A DNA stretch of 64,000 nucleotides from Pseudoalteromonas rubra (GTDB lineage Bacteria > Pseudomonadota > Gammaproteobacteria > Enterobacterales > Alteromonadaceae), in the NCBI RefSeq assembly GCF_000238295.3, contig NZ_AHCD03000044.1, positions 1,054,001 through 1,118,000 of the forward strand, read 5' to 3'. Below the pieces are notes generated by a model. That model was not told where the DNA came from. It did no database searches and saw only the letters and a list, made by a program, of their open reading frames with translations. This document shows positions 37,283-45,877 of the stretch, piece by piece. The position numbers were made by a program, and so were the translations under genes. How positions within the stretch are numbered: position 1 is the stretch's first letter; each line of letters starts with the position of its first letter.

Positions 37283-39337
37283 TTATAGTTTACAAAACCT
37301 ATTGCATCTAAACTCAACTCCCCAATACTCAAACACTTTTTGCAGAATGTCCCAGTTGGGCCATTCTGCTTTTGGTACGCCTTTGAGCATGTCTGCCAGT
37401 TTTTTATCAAAGCGTTGTTGGGCTTTGTGCTCTTTGGTGCCAGGCGTCAGAAAGTCAATTTTGTTGTACAAAGGTTGCAGCGGGTAGTCGGTGCCGTAGT
37501 TAAAGTAGTCTATGTCTTGCTCTAGTAGTTTTACTTTAATTCGCTCTGTGAGTAGCGGGAGTTTTTTGTTGTAGTCGTCGTACTTAAGTAGGGTGACTTT
37601 ACCCGAGCGCATGTGGATTTTGATGAGGTCTATGTCGTCTAAATCGCCATACAGCTGGGCGGCGCAGCCAACATACACGCGCAAGATGGCGGGCAGTTGG
37701 TTTAGGTAGCTTCTTGGCAAAATATAACTATGGCTATCAATGAGTTCGCCTAATTGCAGCTCTGCATAGGCATCATGACAGGCTTGTCCTATTTGGTGTG
37801 TGTCAGATACTGAATAGAGTAGTGCTTTGGCTGAATCAATTGCCTGGTTAAAGCTCTCGAAATGGCTTTTTATGTCTCGCATTAATTGGGTTGGTAAGTG
37901 GCTTTTGGCCTGGCGTTTACCAAATAAGCTCAGTGCAAAATACACAAGGAGGTCTTGCTTGCGCTTGTCTTTGGCAAGCGTCATGTCTTGTTGGTCGTAC
38001 TGAGATTGCAATAGCGCAAAGGCTTTATTGTGGCTACCTATAAGTGCGCGTAGTGCATCGCTTTGTTCAAATTCTTCGTTAGCAGGAATGCGGCCATAGT
38101 GTAGGCAGTATTGCCAAAACTCTTCAAATAGCGGCTTGTGTTTTTCAAACAGCGATTGCTTTGCTGCGGTGGGTAAACTCTTCGGAGTAGGGCGCTGGGT
38201 AATATGCTGCCAGTTAAAGCTTCGAAATTGCAGTTCCGCGTGATGCTGCTCTTCAAGCTCCGGGCATTTGAATACCGCGATGATCCCTTGGCCAAAGGGC
38301 GTTGTTTTTACGCGCAAAGTGTCTTCTATAAACTCACGGATCTGCGCTTGGCTGTAGTACTTTTGAAAGGTATTGCGTTTGGTGATCACACCATCCTTAA
38401 AAGGCTTAAACTGTTTAAGCACCGAGGAATTGGTCAGCATCACAGACACAACAAGGAGTTTGTTACAGTGCTCAAAGGCTTGGCGCAGGGTATCTACCCG
38501 CTCAGGGTAGTCTTCAATCACATTTAAAACAAAGCCCAAGTTTACAATATCGCTTCGTACTTTGTTGCCATTTGGCCGGTGAACCGGGTCCCAGGCGTTA
38601 ATGTTTAGGCCGTGCGCTTCAAGCTCTGTTGTATCATCACCAAGACCACAGCCATAATCTAAGATGCTGTGATCGCCAGCTAAATAGCCAAATTTCGCTA
38701 GTTTTTGGAAAGGAGCCGATAATCGATCTCGGTTAATCGCGGTTAGGTGGCGCTGAATGCTATTTTTTGGGGTCTTAGACGCTTGCTGCGCACATTCTTT
38801 TGGCTCTTGAACTGCTTGAAGTCTTCCTTGTTCGTCCAGCTTATAGCCTTTTCGCTTTATCAGTTTTTCACACTGTTGCTTAAAGCCAATGGTTTTGGTG
38901 TTTTCATACAGGCCAATGGCTTCGCCTTCCGCCGTGATGGCTTTGAATGTATCGATGCCTGGGTGTGACGGAAGCACAAAGGTTTCTTTACGGTGCAAAA
39001 TAGGTGGGTTTGCAGACTTGGTATAGTCGGTACATTTTACGGATTGTGCGATTACATCTACCGTTGTGCTGGCATATAGTGCTGGATAAGCGTAGCTATC
39101 AAAGTCTGGATAATGTAGCAAGGTAAACTTTAAGTCTCGTTTAAAGAGCTTGAGCACATTCCAGGGCTGATCCAACTGAAGGAATTCAATCGCCTCAAAA
39201 ACTAAGTCTTTTAACGGTGCGGGTAGGGCAGTCTCTAACGCACTCTTATGGAGGTAAATAGCACTGGGTAATACCTTGCCAGTTTTAAGCGCTTTGATTT
39301 GCGCCTTATATTCAGGAAAGCTGAGAGAGGTCGACAT
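37283..39337 (-). CDS. DNA phosphorothioation-associated putative methyltransferase
   Basis: A 684-aa protein of the family often found beside dnd genes. The SAM-binding motif is clear: SILDYGCGLGDDTTELEAHG followed by INAWDPVHRPNG, then an acidic/hydrophobic block LGFVLNVIEDYPERVDTL. Long N- and C-terminal extensions lack motifs I recognise. The substrate is unknown; it may act on DNA or nucleotides in the modification pathway, an inference from linkage. The ATG at 39337 (MSTSLSFPEYK) is preferred to a longer frame from 39391, because a small HTH gene occupies that part and ends within it, giving a 26-bp overlap and likely coupling. Confidence 0.85.
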   Translation of the reverse strand: MSTSLSFPEYKAQIKALKTGKVLPSAIYLHKSALETALPAPLKDLVFEAIEFLQLDQPWNVLKLFKRDLKFTLLHYPDFDSYAYPALYASTTVDVIAQSVKCTDYTKSANPPILHRKETFVLPSHPGIDTFKAITAEGEAIGLYENTKTIGFKQQCEKLIKRKGYKLDEQGRLQAVQEPKECAQQASKTPKNSIQRHLTAINRDRLSAPFQKLAKFGYLAGDHSILDYGCGLGDDTTELEAHGLNINAWDPVHRPNGNKVRSDIVNLGFVLNVIEDYPERVDTLRQAFEHCNKLLVVSVMLTNSSVLKQFKPFKDGVITKRNTFQKYYSQAQIREFIEDTLRVKTTPFGQGIIAVFKCPELEEQHHAELQFRSFNWQHITQRPTPKSLPTAAKQSLFEKHKPLFEEFWQYCLHYGRIPANEEFEQSDALRALIGSHNKAFALLQSQYDQQDMTLAKDKRKQDLLVYFALSLFGKRQAKSHLPTQLMRDIKSHFESFNQAIDSAKALLYSVSDTHQIGQACHDAYAELQLGELIDSHSYILPRSYLNQLPAILRVYVGCAAQLYGDLDDIDLIKIHMRSGKVTLLKYDDYNKKLPLLTERIKVKLLEQDIDYFNYGTDYPLQPLYNKIDFLTPGTKEHKAQQRFDKKLADMLKGVPKAEWPNWDILQKVFEYWGVEFRCNRFCKL

Positions 39338-39479
39338 GTTCAAAATAGTAATAGTAAGCCCTGCCACGCTTCTCGAATTTAAGTTCACCACGTTCGCGGC
39401 GATGCATCAGTTCGCAGCCACTGATCTTTAAATGCTTTTGTGTTTGTTTGCTGGTGAGCCAGTGGCCTTTGTGTGTCAT
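39312..39479 (-). CDS. Tiny helix-turn-helix (MerR/excisionase-like) protein
   Basis: A 55-aa protein on the minus strand, MTHKGHWLTSKQTQKHLKIS then GCELMHRRERGELKFEKRGR and AYYYYFEHVDLSQLS. The order 'WLT-K-TQKHLKIS-C-L-RRERGELKFEKRGRAYYY' is that of the DNA-binding winged helix of excisionase/MerR-type proteins (helix-turn-helix, then a basic wing). The ATG has a very good Shine-Dalgarno (AGGAGC, six bases). It is the first gene before the phosphorothioation-associated methyltransferase and overlaps its start. It may regulate that gene or be an excision factor of the island; both are inference. Confidence 0.78.
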   Translation of the reverse strand: MTHKGHWLTSKQTQKHLKISGCELMHRRERGELKFEKRGRAYYYYFEHVDLSQLS

Positions 39480-39673
39480 GGGTTGCTCCTATGTGTTTTA
39501 GCATCATAGCAAAGCCAGCTAAAAATCATAGCGCGGTTGAAGTTCTCTTGTAGAGTTTGGTAACTCTTTATTCACAATAATGAAGCAAAAAATCAATCAG
39601 TACATTTTATCATCAGGTTGGGTAGCAAATTACCCGTTAATGAAACTCTAAAAATAAGTGAAAGGACTAAGAA

Positions 39674-39988
39674 ATGAAAAAACTGATTATTGCTGTTGCG
39701 CTTAGCACGTGTGCGTTTTCTTCTGCGGCCAGAGAAGTGGTGCTACATAACGTGGGTGTTTATGCCAACAGCTCAGTAAAGTTGGATGTATGGGCGACTG
39801 CCTACAATGCATATGGTTATTGCCATATCAATGGGTTTGATGATGCGGTTCGTTTTACCACTAAGTGTGGTGAAGACGAGTCTACTTTTGCTCGCTATGC
39901 CGGTGGCACTAAGTGGGTTCAAAAAGACAGCGGTTCAAAAAATCGTTGTTATGAGTTAATTGAAACAGTTACTTGTACAGATAATTAA
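39674..39988 (+). CDS. Small secreted four-cysteine protein
   Basis: A 104-aa exported protein of unknown function. The signal peptide is MKKLIIAVALSTCAFSSAA, with cleavage probably before REVVLHN. The mature part (~85 aa) has four Cys (YGYCHING, TTKCGED, NRCYELI, VTCTDN) likely to form two disulfides. A good Shine-Dalgarno (AAAGGA) precedes the ATG, and a rho-independent terminator follows the stop by ~60 bp, so it is a single-gene unit. It is the first gene to the right of the phosphorothioation island and has ordinary chromosomal base composition. Confidence 0.75.
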   Translation: MKKLIIAVALSTCAFSSAAREVVLHNVGVYANSSVKLDVWATAYNAYGYCHINGFDDAVRFTTKCGEDESTFARYAGGTKWVQKDSGSKNRCYELIETVTCTDN

Positions 39989-40051
39989 TAACAGCATGTT
40001 GGCGGCATTGCCCGCTGGCTGAATTTAAGTAACTATTTTAATTGAGCTTTT

Positions 40052-40073
40052 GGCTGCGTAAGCGGCCTTTTTT
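40052..40073 (+). terminator. Terminator of the small secreted protein gene
   Basis: GGCTGC-gtaa-GCGGCC (six pairs, one G-U) followed by six T. Confidence 0.65.
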
Positions 40074-40557
40074 ATGCTTTTTTATTTCCCTACTTTCCTT
40101 GCCGCGGGAGATACTCCTTTGACTCCCTTCGAATAGGTGCGCCTGGTATCGCAATGCACTTTGAATACACACAGCCTGGCCAACATGAATAGTGTGCACT
40201 ATACGACCAAAATCTAATGCCGTCAGGCTTTTGCTTGTACCTTTTATGTGGTTACATTGTAATCGTCTGTAATTGCTTTTGCTGTAGATGCTGTGCGACT
40301 GTAGTACCTGCCAATAGCGTGGTACCCAAGTGAATGTAATGGTGATAAGCAGATTACAGGTCTGGTTTTGCGAACACGGATTACTACGCACTCATTATTT
40401 GGCTAAATGATAGCGATGTCTTTGTGGTTGTGAGTTACACAAAGCTGAGCGTATATGCTCGCCGCTTATGCGATCTACGCCATAGGTTTTTTAACAAATC
40501 GGGTGTTTGTTGATTCCGGTCTCATGTGAACCATCTGGAAATTCAGATGGCCTTTAT

Positions 40558-40594
40558 AGCAATGCCAGGCTCCCTGTGTGGCATTGCTTTTTTT
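40558..40594 (+). terminator. Strong orphan rho-independent terminator
   Basis: Perfect 10-bp stem AGCAATGCCA / TGGCATTGCT with an 11-base loop and seven T. A second hairpin (CCATCTG-gaaatt-CAGATGG) precedes it at 40531-40550. No gene is recognised upstream on this strand within 450 bp, so it may end a small RNA. Confidence 0.75.
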
Positions 40595-40752
40595 ATGTCG
40601 TACTTTGTCGTGGTTATACAAGGCTAGCCATCTTTAACGCTGCATAAGTGCATACTTAATGAGCGAACAACCGGTTTTTTTGTATAACAGCTGTTATTTA
40701 ATGGTTAATGCCTTTACCTTCGCGCTGCTGGGCGGTATAACACACTAAACTC

Positions 40753-42003
40753 ATGCAAAAACAATTTTCTATGTCTATTCAGTTGATTAAAAAAGCTGTA
40801 AAAGCCTTTTCGGCAAATAGTGAGCTCCAGCCAGATATTCTTTACATTGAAGGATATTTAATGGGGCTGGGTGTTGCGTTGCAGCCCCCTTTGCCAAGCG
40901 AATGGCTTGAGCACTTATTTGGTCACTACACACTTGAACATGCTAAGCAATTAGAAGCGGTGATGGATTTCTATACCTTGTGCTTTCGCAGAATGGTTCG
41001 AGATGAAAATACCTTACCTAAGCAATGCGTAGTTTCTAAAACGGATCCGCAAGACAGCCTGAGCGCTGGCAAACCCTTACCGCTTTATTGCATGGGGATG
41101 TTGCGTGCGCTCACCTGGATAAATACAGAGCATATCAATGCAGAGCAGCGTCAGCAGTTACAGTGGCTGAAAGAAATTCTGCGTGGCTTTACCAGTTATG
41201 AGCAGGCCAAAAAAGAGTTTGAAGACGACTGCGGGGACTTTACTAAAGTGCTGTTAAAACAGCGCCGTATGATCCCAACGTATGTCGCCAATACGGCTTA
41301 TGCCATGCGTTTTGCAGACGATATGGTTGAAGTGCTGGGCGAGTATGGCATTACCGATGAAGAAATGCTTGAGCAGGCCCATGAAGTGTTTAACGACATG
41401 CTGGAAGAAGTTTTAGATCGCGACGATGAGGCTGCGATTGCGGAGTTCGACAGTCTGGTTAAACGGTTTGAAGAGAACATGATCACCCCTGATTTTAGAA
41501 CTGAAAACATGGGGGTTTTCTGGAAAATGCATGAGACACGGCCTTATATGATGCTGCGTGCTAAGCGGGCACATTTAAACCTGTGTTATGGCAACGCTGA
41601 TAAAGCTGCTGAAGAGTTGCAGGATCTGCTCAAACTAAACCCCAATGATAACCAGGGCAACCGGTATTTATTGCTGAATTGCTTTATTGTTATGCAGGAC
41701 TGGGCACAGCTAAGAGACTGTTTGGGCCAGTTTAGCGAGTACTCAACATTTACTCAGGCGGCACACGCCCTGATGTTGTATGCCACAGAGGGAGATACAT
41801 CCCACAGCCGCGAAGCCAAAAAAGCCCTTAAGGATCGCAACAGTCATTTTCAGATGATAGCGACCGGGCAGAAAAAGGCAAAACCTTGTCTTGATACTTA
41901 CACGCCGGGTAGTGAAGAAGAGGTCGATTATTACCTTGAGGCGGGCGGTAAAAAAGCCTGGCTGAGTGTAGAGGGAAGCTTATTCTGGCTGCGACAGAAG
42001 TAA
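40753..42003 (+). CDS. UPF0149 (YecA-like) protein with TPR-like C-terminus
   Basis: A 416-aa cytoplasmic protein. The N-terminal part (about residues 24-60: LYIEGYLMGLGVALQPPLPS then WLEHLFG) resembles the UPF0149/YecA family. The middle is acidic and helical (EEMLEQAHEVFNDMLEEVLD). The C-terminal half has TPR-like helices (AHLNLCYGNADKAAEELQDL then LKLNPNDNQGNRYLLL). The function of such proteins is not established. Two in-frame ATGs (40753 and 40774) are possible, with no strong ribosome site to choose; the longer is given. Confidence 0.72.
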   Translation: MQKQFSMSIQLIKKAVKAFSANSELQPDILYIEGYLMGLGVALQPPLPSEWLEHLFGHYTLEHAKQLEAVMDFYTLCFRRMVRDENTLPKQCVVSKTDPQDSLSAGKPLPLYCMGMLRALTWINTEHINAEQRQQLQWLKEILRGFTSYEQAKKEFEDDCGDFTKVLLKQRRMIPTYVANTAYAMRFADDMVEVLGEYGITDEEMLEQAHEVFNDMLEEVLDRDDEAAIAEFDSLVKRFEENMITPDFRTENMGVFWKMHETRPYMMLRAKRAHLNLCYGNADKAAEELQDLLKLNPNDNQGNRYLLLNCFIVMQDWAQLRDCLGQFSEYSTFTQAAHALMLYATEGDTSHSREAKKALKDRNSHFQMIATGQKKAKPCLDTYTPGSEEEVDYYLEAGGKKAWLSVEGSLFWLRQK

Positions 42004-42010
42004 TCGTCTG

Positions 42011-42271
42011 ATGCTCACTCCATTTATGACTGCACTGGTCAATGTGTTTAAGCCAAAGCGTTGGGCAGAGCAGCCTTTTGAGCAAGTGGTGCGCACAGAG
42101 TTATTTAGCGCTCCCTGTATAAAAAAAGGGCCTTTAGAAAAAGGCGATCCCATGCTCACACTGCATGAAGCGGGTACCTTGACCATTGGGCATGTGCAAA
42201 CAGCGCCGAATCCAGGCTTGAGTAATGCCCGTAACTACGAATGGCGTGCAGATCCCAATAATCAACCCTAG
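42011..42271 (+). CDS. Hypothetical small protein
   Basis: An 86-aa frame starting 7 bp after the YecA-like gene and reading in the same direction. It has no recognisable domain, signal peptide or membrane segment. The coding looks natural (MLTPFMTALVNVFKPKRWAE), but there is no clear ribosome site; translation might be coupled to the upstream stop. It may also be spurious. Confidence 0.4.
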   Translation: MLTPFMTALVNVFKPKRWAEQPFEQVVRTELFSAPCIKKGPLEKGDPMLTLHEAGTLTIGHVQTAPNPGLSNARNYEWRADPNNQP

Positions 42272-42669
42272 TTATTTTTGGTTTGCTTGCAGGAAGGTTT
42301 TGAGTGCGAACGCTGGCTGCCCAATCACTCATGACTTCAGCGACCCGGTTTATTTGTCAGCCTTTCCTAATTGATAACATTTCACATCACCCTCTGATAA
42401 ACATCTGTGCCTGAACAATCACGGTATACTCAGCTGCTGAGTTGTCTGTAAACAGTGCCCGTGTCTAGGCACGGGATGACCGTGTGTCAGGGTAGGGGAT
42501 GACCGTGGGCAGTGTTATTTGTGGCGTTAATTTGGCGGCGTTAATTTGGTGGCAGAACGGGCTTTAACCGCCGTACCCGATAACCAGAATAGTTGGGTTG
42601 AAAGGGAGGTGTGTAAATTTATGCTAGACTCAAATTTGGATTGAGTTATTGAAAAGGTTCGATTGTTGT
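42272..42669. other. Intergenic region with REP-like copy and short tandem repeats
   Basis: Nearly 400 bp without a gene. It includes a REP-like element (42457-42480), the repeated GGGATGACCGTG just after it, and a duplicated GGCGTTAATTTGG near 42531-42556. Confidence 0.5.
42457..42510. repeat. REP-like palindrome copy with duplicated arm
   Basis: CCCGTG-tctagg-CACGGG followed by ATGACC; the block GGGATGACCGTG is then repeated once ~27 bp later. It matches the dispersed CGTCATCCC family in reverse orientation. Confidence 0.55.
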
Positions 42670-43434
42670 ATGCTGGAGCGCTGTAAGTCTCTGACTGGTA
42701 TAGCCGTCATTTTATATCTGTTGCTGGTTAGTCATACTGCATTTTCCAAAGAGTTAGTGGTGGGGTTTGGCCTGAGTCGTCCACCCTATGTGGATGAACG
42801 CAGTGGCTCTGGTATCAGTGTTGAGCTATTTAAACAGGCAGCGGCGCCTTTAGGCTGGCAATACAAAACCTCGTTTGTATCTATTAAACGGATGCAGCGT
42901 TTACTCGAACGGGGTGACATAGATGTCGCGGTCGAAATGTCTCGTGCTCAACCTGGCTTGTATTATTCCGTGCCATTTATCTCTTATAGTAACTATGCCA
43001 TTCACAGCCGCGATCCAGGATTCACTCTGACCTCAATGCAGGAACTCGCCAGGCACAGCATCTGTGCGTGGCAAAATGCGTCAGAACACCTTGAGCTCAC
43101 TAAAATTGTGGCAGGTAAAGAAGACTATCTGGAATTTTCAAAGCAACGGGAGCAAGTGATTGAATGGTTGAATGGCAAATGTGACGTGATCCTCATTGAT
43201 GATACTTTGCTGCGCTGGCATTTGTCTGAACTTAACCAGTCATCTTCGGTGCACATTAACAATCAGTGGGGTAAAGTATTGTTACCTTTTGAGAATAACC
43301 CGCTCTGGTTTTATGTTGCGTTTACAGACAAACAACTCAGAGACGAATTCAATAGCAGCCTGAAACAACTGGTTCAGACTGGCCGCTATCAGAAAATCAG
43401 AGACCACTGGGCGACCACAAACAAAAACCAATAA
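42670..43434 (+). CDS. Periplasmic solute-binding protein (bacterial family 3)
   Basis: A 254-aa exported protein of the amino-acid-binding SBP family 3. The signal peptide spans MLERCKSLTGIAVILYLLLV then SHTAFS. Family features are ELVVGFGLSRPPYVDERSGS, GISVELFKQAAAPLGW and, later, a repeated-lobe pattern ending LVQTGRYQKIRDHW. No permease or ATPase is adjacent, so it may belong to the group that serves as sensory or orphan binding proteins, common in marine Alteromonadales. The ATG at 42670 is preferred over a TTG at 42649, because it begins a proper signal peptide and has AAAAGG upstream. Confidence 0.82.
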   Translation: MLERCKSLTGIAVILYLLLVSHTAFSKELVVGFGLSRPPYVDERSGSGISVELFKQAAAPLGWQYKTSFVSIKRMQRLLERGDIDVAVEMSRAQPGLYYSVPFISYSNYAIHSRDPGFTLTSMQELARHSICAWQNASEHLELTKIVAGKEDYLEFSKQREQVIEWLNGKCDVILIDDTLLRWHLSELNQSSSVHINNQWGKVLLPFENNPLWFYVAFTDKQLRDEFNSSLKQLVQTGRYQKIRDHWATTNKNQ

Positions 43435-43508
43435 CGCGGATTTGGCAGTTATGACTGCTATGATATCAACCATCAATTTTGATACTTCAGTCGCCAAGGA
43501 GGCGAACA

Positions 43509-44612
43509 ATGAGAGACTGGACATCGAACCTGATACTTTCAGCGCTTGTTTTACTGGCTCTTTATCTTAATCGGGAAACGATTGCTGACCGATTGGGGCT
43601 TGAAAGGTACGTTGTACCGGATGTCACCGAGCAGGAGCAACGCAATACGGCCAGGTTACAAAGCGCAGGCCCTGAATCAGAGCAGGCCGTTAACCTTGAG
43701 ATGGAACACAGCACATGTGGTGCGCCAACCCAGTATCGTTGTAACAGCGCTTCGCTGGGTAGAGTGAAGATACAAAGTGCAGATGGCATTTATACCTGGC
43801 AGGATGACAGAGGTATTACGCACTTTAGTGACAGGCCCGCGCAACAGGGAGCAAGTGAATACCAGTTTAAATCGAACCATGCACTGGATTATTTTGATCT
43901 GGAACTGGATTATGGTGTCCTGGGGCAGGCGTTTCGAAACCGCCTGGAAGCCAGATTGAATGCCGTCTTTCGCACTTACACTGGGATCATTGGCCTGGAG
44001 GCAATGCGTAAGGTGAAGCTGCGTATTGTGATTGCCAATAATCGCCGCGCTTATAAAAAAATGCTGGATGTTCTGGGCTCCAGTGCGGCAGGTAATCAGG
44101 GCATTTACAAAACCGCCCATAACATTGCCGTGGTCGAATTTCGTAGTGAAGCACAAGCTATGCGCACAGCCATTCATGAAGCGGTTCATGCTATTAATCA
44201 GGCTGTGCTTGGCAACACACCGCGCTGGTTTAACGAAGGCACCGCTGAATATTTTGAATATATCGAAACGTCTATGAATCTTAGCCAGTTAAAGCCTAAC
44301 GGAGCCTGGGTTCGTAATGATTATTTGGTGGGAGGCCTGCTCCATCCGAATAGCCTGTTTGAAGCTGCTGGTTCATGGCAAGGCAAAGCGCAGAGCATGA
44401 TGTACAGAAGTAGCTGGGCGTTTGTTTATTATCTGATGAGTTCACAGCGCGGTCGCTCACAGCTCAAACATTATATGCGTCTTGAGCAGGAAGACCCTTG
44501 CGATCTGCTTAGTTTTACTCAGATCCAGTTTATCTTTGAAACCCGCGAAGGCCAGTTTGCTAACAGTTATGCTGAGGTAACGCAGCAAAAGTTAACCGTA
44601 CACCGCTTTTAG
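43509..44612 (+). CDS. Membrane-anchored DUF4124 and zinc-peptidase-like protein
   Basis: A 367-aa protein. The N-terminal segment NLILSALVLLALYLN is a signal anchor. A DUF4124 motif follows (GIYTWQDDRGITHFSDRPAQ). The C-terminal half is a peptidase-like domain: H223-EAVH-227, matching HExxH, and a downstream E243 in RWFNEGTAEYFEY, the third ligand of gluzincins. It therefore probably binds zinc and faces the periplasm; the substrate is unknown. The start at 43509 is fixed by AAGGAGG nearby. It follows the binding-protein gene on the same strand by 74 bp. Confidence 0.78.
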   Translation: MRDWTSNLILSALVLLALYLNRETIADRLGLERYVVPDVTEQEQRNTARLQSAGPESEQAVNLEMEHSTCGAPTQYRCNSASLGRVKIQSADGIYTWQDDRGITHFSDRPAQQGASEYQFKSNHALDYFDLELDYGVLGQAFRNRLEARLNAVFRTYTGIIGLEAMRKVKLRIVIANNRRAYKKMLDVLGSSAAGNQGIYKTAHNIAVVEFRSEAQAMRTAIHEAVHAINQAVLGNTPRWFNEGTAEYFEYIETSMNLSQLKPNGAWVRNDYLVGGLLHPNSLFEAAGSWQGKAQSMMYRSSWAFVYYLMSSQRGRSQLKHYMRLEQEDPCDLLSFTQIQFIFETREGQFANSYAEVTQQKLTVHRF

Positions 44613-44858
44613 TGCCATAGCTTGAAAGAGTGTGGTGAGGGAGTCTTGTGCTAATGACTGTTGATGGTTTCAAAAACACTTCATCACGTATCGTGAAGCG
44701 TCATGTTGAGAGTCAGGAATAGGTTAGAGGGATACTCTGTGGTCCATGACAAGGATCGGATTAATGATGTAAACAAGCACACTGGTTGTTATTTCAGCTA
44801 AACAACGGACGCTTAAAACTGTGGCAGACCTTGTAGCTTGTAACACTCAGGCTGTACG

Positions 44859-45287
44859 TCAGAGCAACTCACTTCTAATTATCCGTGCGATGGAAGTCAG
44901 GTCTGTCTGGCGCTGCATGGCTTCACTTTTGCTGATCCCTTTAATGGCTTCATAATCATCCAGAAAAAAGGCACTATCGTATTTACTGGAACGACTGCAT
45001 TTGACATAAACCAGTACATAGCAATATTGAAATATTTGGTCCAATGAACGGAAGAAGTCGATGTCGCTGGCGCTGATGTTTGGCTTTACCGTTTCGTTGA
45101 GACGATTGAGATAAACATGCTTGATATATACTGAGCGACCATTGCGAGAGTACTTGGCAATATCATGAACACCCTGATTAAACACGGTTTTAATTGTTAC
45201 GTCGCTCAATGGGACTAAGTTTGAAGTAAACATATCCGTGCCGGATTTATGAGCAGACGTAGCCCACGACTTAAATTGTTCAAACAT
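44859..45287 (-). CDS. Hypothetical protein, 142 aa
   Basis: No family is recognised. It has no signal peptide or membrane segment. It starts MFEQFKSWATSAHKSGTDMF and has mixed helix and strand; the C-terminus is helical (AIKGISKSEAMQRQTDLTSI then ARIIRSELL). The ribosome site (GAAGGAG) is good, which supports a real gene. A G/C dyad at 45458-45480 lies 171 bp upstream and resembles one upstream of leader peptide B. Flanked by intergenic DNA on both sides, it is transcribed alone. Confidence 0.6.
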   Translation of the reverse strand: MFEQFKSWATSAHKSGTDMFTSNLVPLSDVTIKTVFNQGVHDIAKYSRNGRSVYIKHVYLNRLNETVKPNISASDIDFFRSLDQIFQYCYVLVYVKCSRSSKYDSAFFLDDYEAIKGISKSEAMQRQTDLTSIARIIRSELL

Positions 45288-45661
45288 GTCTTGGCTCCTT
45301 CAAGTGTTATTATTCAATAAGTTATCTGTACAAGCTGCAACTTCCTTTGGTCTTACCTTCATTCAGGTAAGTGCATGCACCTGTTGTTATCATGTTAAAT
45401 AATAGCGCAGTTAAATATTAATGTGTTCATTATTTTTAACTTAATTAACGGTAAAATTACTACCCATTTGGGTGGGGTAGAGAAGTGCGTAATCCAGGTT
45501 ATCAAATTGTTTATTTTCTCTTGGTGGATTTCTGGTCAGTTGAACAGCGTTGTTAAAGAGTGAGCCTGAGGTCTGAACTTGACATTTAGGCGCTCTGAAA
45601 AAGCGGCAGTGTTTTTTACTATGCTAGAGTTTTACAGACAGACGAAGGAAAGGACTTCTTT
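45288..45661. other. Intergenic region upstream of the hypothetical gene
   Basis: About 370 bp holding the upstream region of the leftward hypothetical gene, including the CCC-ATTT-GGG dyad at 45458-45480. No other gene seen. Confidence 0.4.
45458..45480. promoter_or_regulatory. CCC-ATTT-GGG dyad upstream of the hypothetical gene
   Basis: TACTACCC-ATTT-GGGTGGGGTAG, close in layout to the dyad at 14711-14735. Both lie upstream of leftward genes. Operator function is a guess. Confidence 0.3.
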
Positions 45662-45877
45662 ATGCAAGCTGTTGTATATATTATGGACTCCATTATGGCT
45701 TCAGCGCCTTATGGCACTTTATACGTTGGTGTAACTGCACACTTGAAACTTGTAGCCTGTACTCTATCTCTCATTCCTACCATTGGCTATACCCTTTTCT
45801 CCGTCATCCCGTGCTCGACACGTGATCTACTCACTTACGACATTAATGGTATGTATTTTTTTAGTTACGGTACTTAG
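45662..45877 (+). pseudogene. Remnant of a GIY-YIG nuclease
   Basis: The frame opens MQAVVYIMDSIMASAPYGTL then YVGVTAHLKL, which matches the start of small GIY-YIG proteins (VYIM...GTLYVGVT..L). After ~30 residues the similarity stops: the frame runs on through a REP-like palindrome at 45802-45830 and ends at 45877, without the catalytic Arg/Glu region. The stretch between YIM and GTLY is longer than usual and may be a small duplication (IMDS, IMAS). A Shine-Dalgarno (AAGGAAAGGA) still precedes the ATG. It looks like a gene truncated by repeat insertion or deletion. Confidence 0.6.
45802..45830. repeat. REP-like palindrome copy
   Basis: CGTCATCCCGTGCTCGACAC then GTGATCTAC: arms CGTG and CACG around the centre. 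It lies within the GIY-YIG remnant. Confidence 0.6.

Larger units (their letters stand above)
39989..40752. other. Intergenic region of 764 bp with three hairpins
   Basis: It contains the terminator of the secreted-protein gene (40052-40073), then ~450 bp with no supported gene, then a hairpin CCATCTG / CAGATGG (40531-40550) and a strong terminator at 40558-40594. The right junction of the phosphorothioation island may fall here. No tRNA or integrase is visible. Confidence 0.45.

Noticed and set aside
18798..39479. Search for dndA (cysteine desulfurase) in the island
   Set aside because: No PLP-dependent desulfurase is present on either strand; a chromosomal enzyme probably replaces it, as in other dnd loci without dndA.
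40038..40391. A 117-residue minus-strand frame right of the island
   Set aside because: It overlaps the terminator of the secreted-protein gene and has no ribosome site or recognisable domain.
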